Source: Chloroflexota bacterium (GTDB lineage Bacteria > Chloroflexota > Anaerolineae > Aggregatilineales > Phototrophicaceae). Taken from it: 6,439 bases of DNA. How positions within the stretch are numbered: position 1 is the first letter of the stretch; the number at the start of each line of letters is the position of its first letter. Under the pieces are notes generated by a model. That model worked only from the letters and a program-made list of their open reading frames with translations, was not told where the DNA came from and made no database searches. This document shows, in pieces, positions 6,210 through 6,439 of this stretch. Both the position numbers and the translations under genes were made by a program. The stretch spans positions 1 through 6,439 of the forward strand of contig QGUR01000266.1 in NCBI GenBank assembly GCA_003242205.1, given 5' to 3'.

Positions 6210-6439
6210 TCAGCCTCGGGATAGGTCCGGCAGTGGCCGGTTCAGAAATTCGAGGATCAGTTGGAACGTCGCCTGCAAGTCGTCCAGATGGATCGTTTCC
6301 AGCGGCGCGTGCTTGCCGCGCATCGGCACGCCGACGACTACGCTGGGGATGCCGAGCCATGTCGCCACGCGCGCGTCGCTCATCAGGCCGCGCACTGCGT
6401 CCTGCTGGTAGGGGGCCTTTTTACAACATTTGACCCTCC
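6210..6439 (-). CDS. C-terminal part of a second M42/M20-type metallopeptidase, start beyond right edge
   Basis: The minus-strand frame enters from the right edge with no stop and ends at TGA (complement of 6210-6212), giving 75 complete codons in the window. The GTG at 6393-6395 is not a start: the frame stays open beyond it and the C-terminal fold begins earlier. Residues 20-54 of the visible part carry S-D-A-R-V-A and V-G-V-P-M, then His43, Glu47 and a D-D-L. This follows the order of the last metal-ligand block of the downstream peptidase (S-D-D-V-A, I-G-P-P-M, His345, Glu349, A-D-L). It is therefore probably a paralogue of the downstream gene. His43 is the likely metal ligand. The two genes are joined by TGATG at 6208-6212 (one-base overlap if the first ATG is used), which fits translational coupling. 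The rest of the protein is outside the window. Confidence 0.75.
   Translation of the reverse strand, partial: RVKCCKKAPYQQDAVRGLMSDARVATWLGIPSVVVGVPMRGKHAPLETIHLDDLQATFQLILEFLNRPLPDLSRG

Noticed and set aside
6208..6360. N-terminal extension of the M42-like peptidase to position 6360
   Set aside because: The extra 51 residues are Arg/Ala/Pro-rich, unlike the family, and overlap the conserved C-terminus of the upstream peptidase; the ribosome site is at 6214-6217.

Overview
The window is a GC-rich bacterial chromosomal segment with a housekeeping core. RNase J, the protein families present and the spacing of the genes fit a Chloroflexota (Anaerolineae-like) genome best. That assignment rests on the general look of the RNase J and on a Sec-exported RTX-like repeat protein; no rRNA or phylogenetic marker is present, so it is tentative. 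No mobile element, CRISPR array, tRNA or rRNA was seen.

Layout from left to right. Positions 1-784 (minus strand) hold the 5' part of a secreted, Asp/Gly-rich repeat protein that runs off the left edge. It has a Sec signal peptide followed by about nine coils of roughly 20 residues, each starting with a degenerate RTX nonapeptide. A 367-base divergent intergenic region (785-1151) follows, with a strong extended -10 box for the next gene. The plus-strand genes come next: RNase J (1152-2783), a small multi-pass membrane protein resembling DUF2269 (2927-3481), a 101-base gap packed with two hairpins and a 7-base direct repeat (3482-3582), and an APH-type small-molecule kinase (3583-4509). After 47 bases, three minus-strand genes converge on this set. 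Read in their own direction they are the C-terminal end of a metallopeptidase entering from the right edge (6210-6439), a second complete M42-like zinc aminopeptidase (5056-6207), and a NUDIX hydrolase (4557-5048). The junctions of these three are almost overlapping, so they look like one translationally coupled operon.

The RNase J gene is probably the constitutive RNA-processing enzyme of the cell. The membrane protein and the kinase are not linked to it by any recognisable pathway. The peptidase pair and the NUDIX enzyme suggest peptide turnover plus nucleotide or metabolite clean-up, but the common substrate is not visible. The most unusual items are the repeat protein at the left edge, the tandem peptidase paralogues, and the compact palindromic gap before the kinase gene. 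No convincing undescribed multi-gene system was found.
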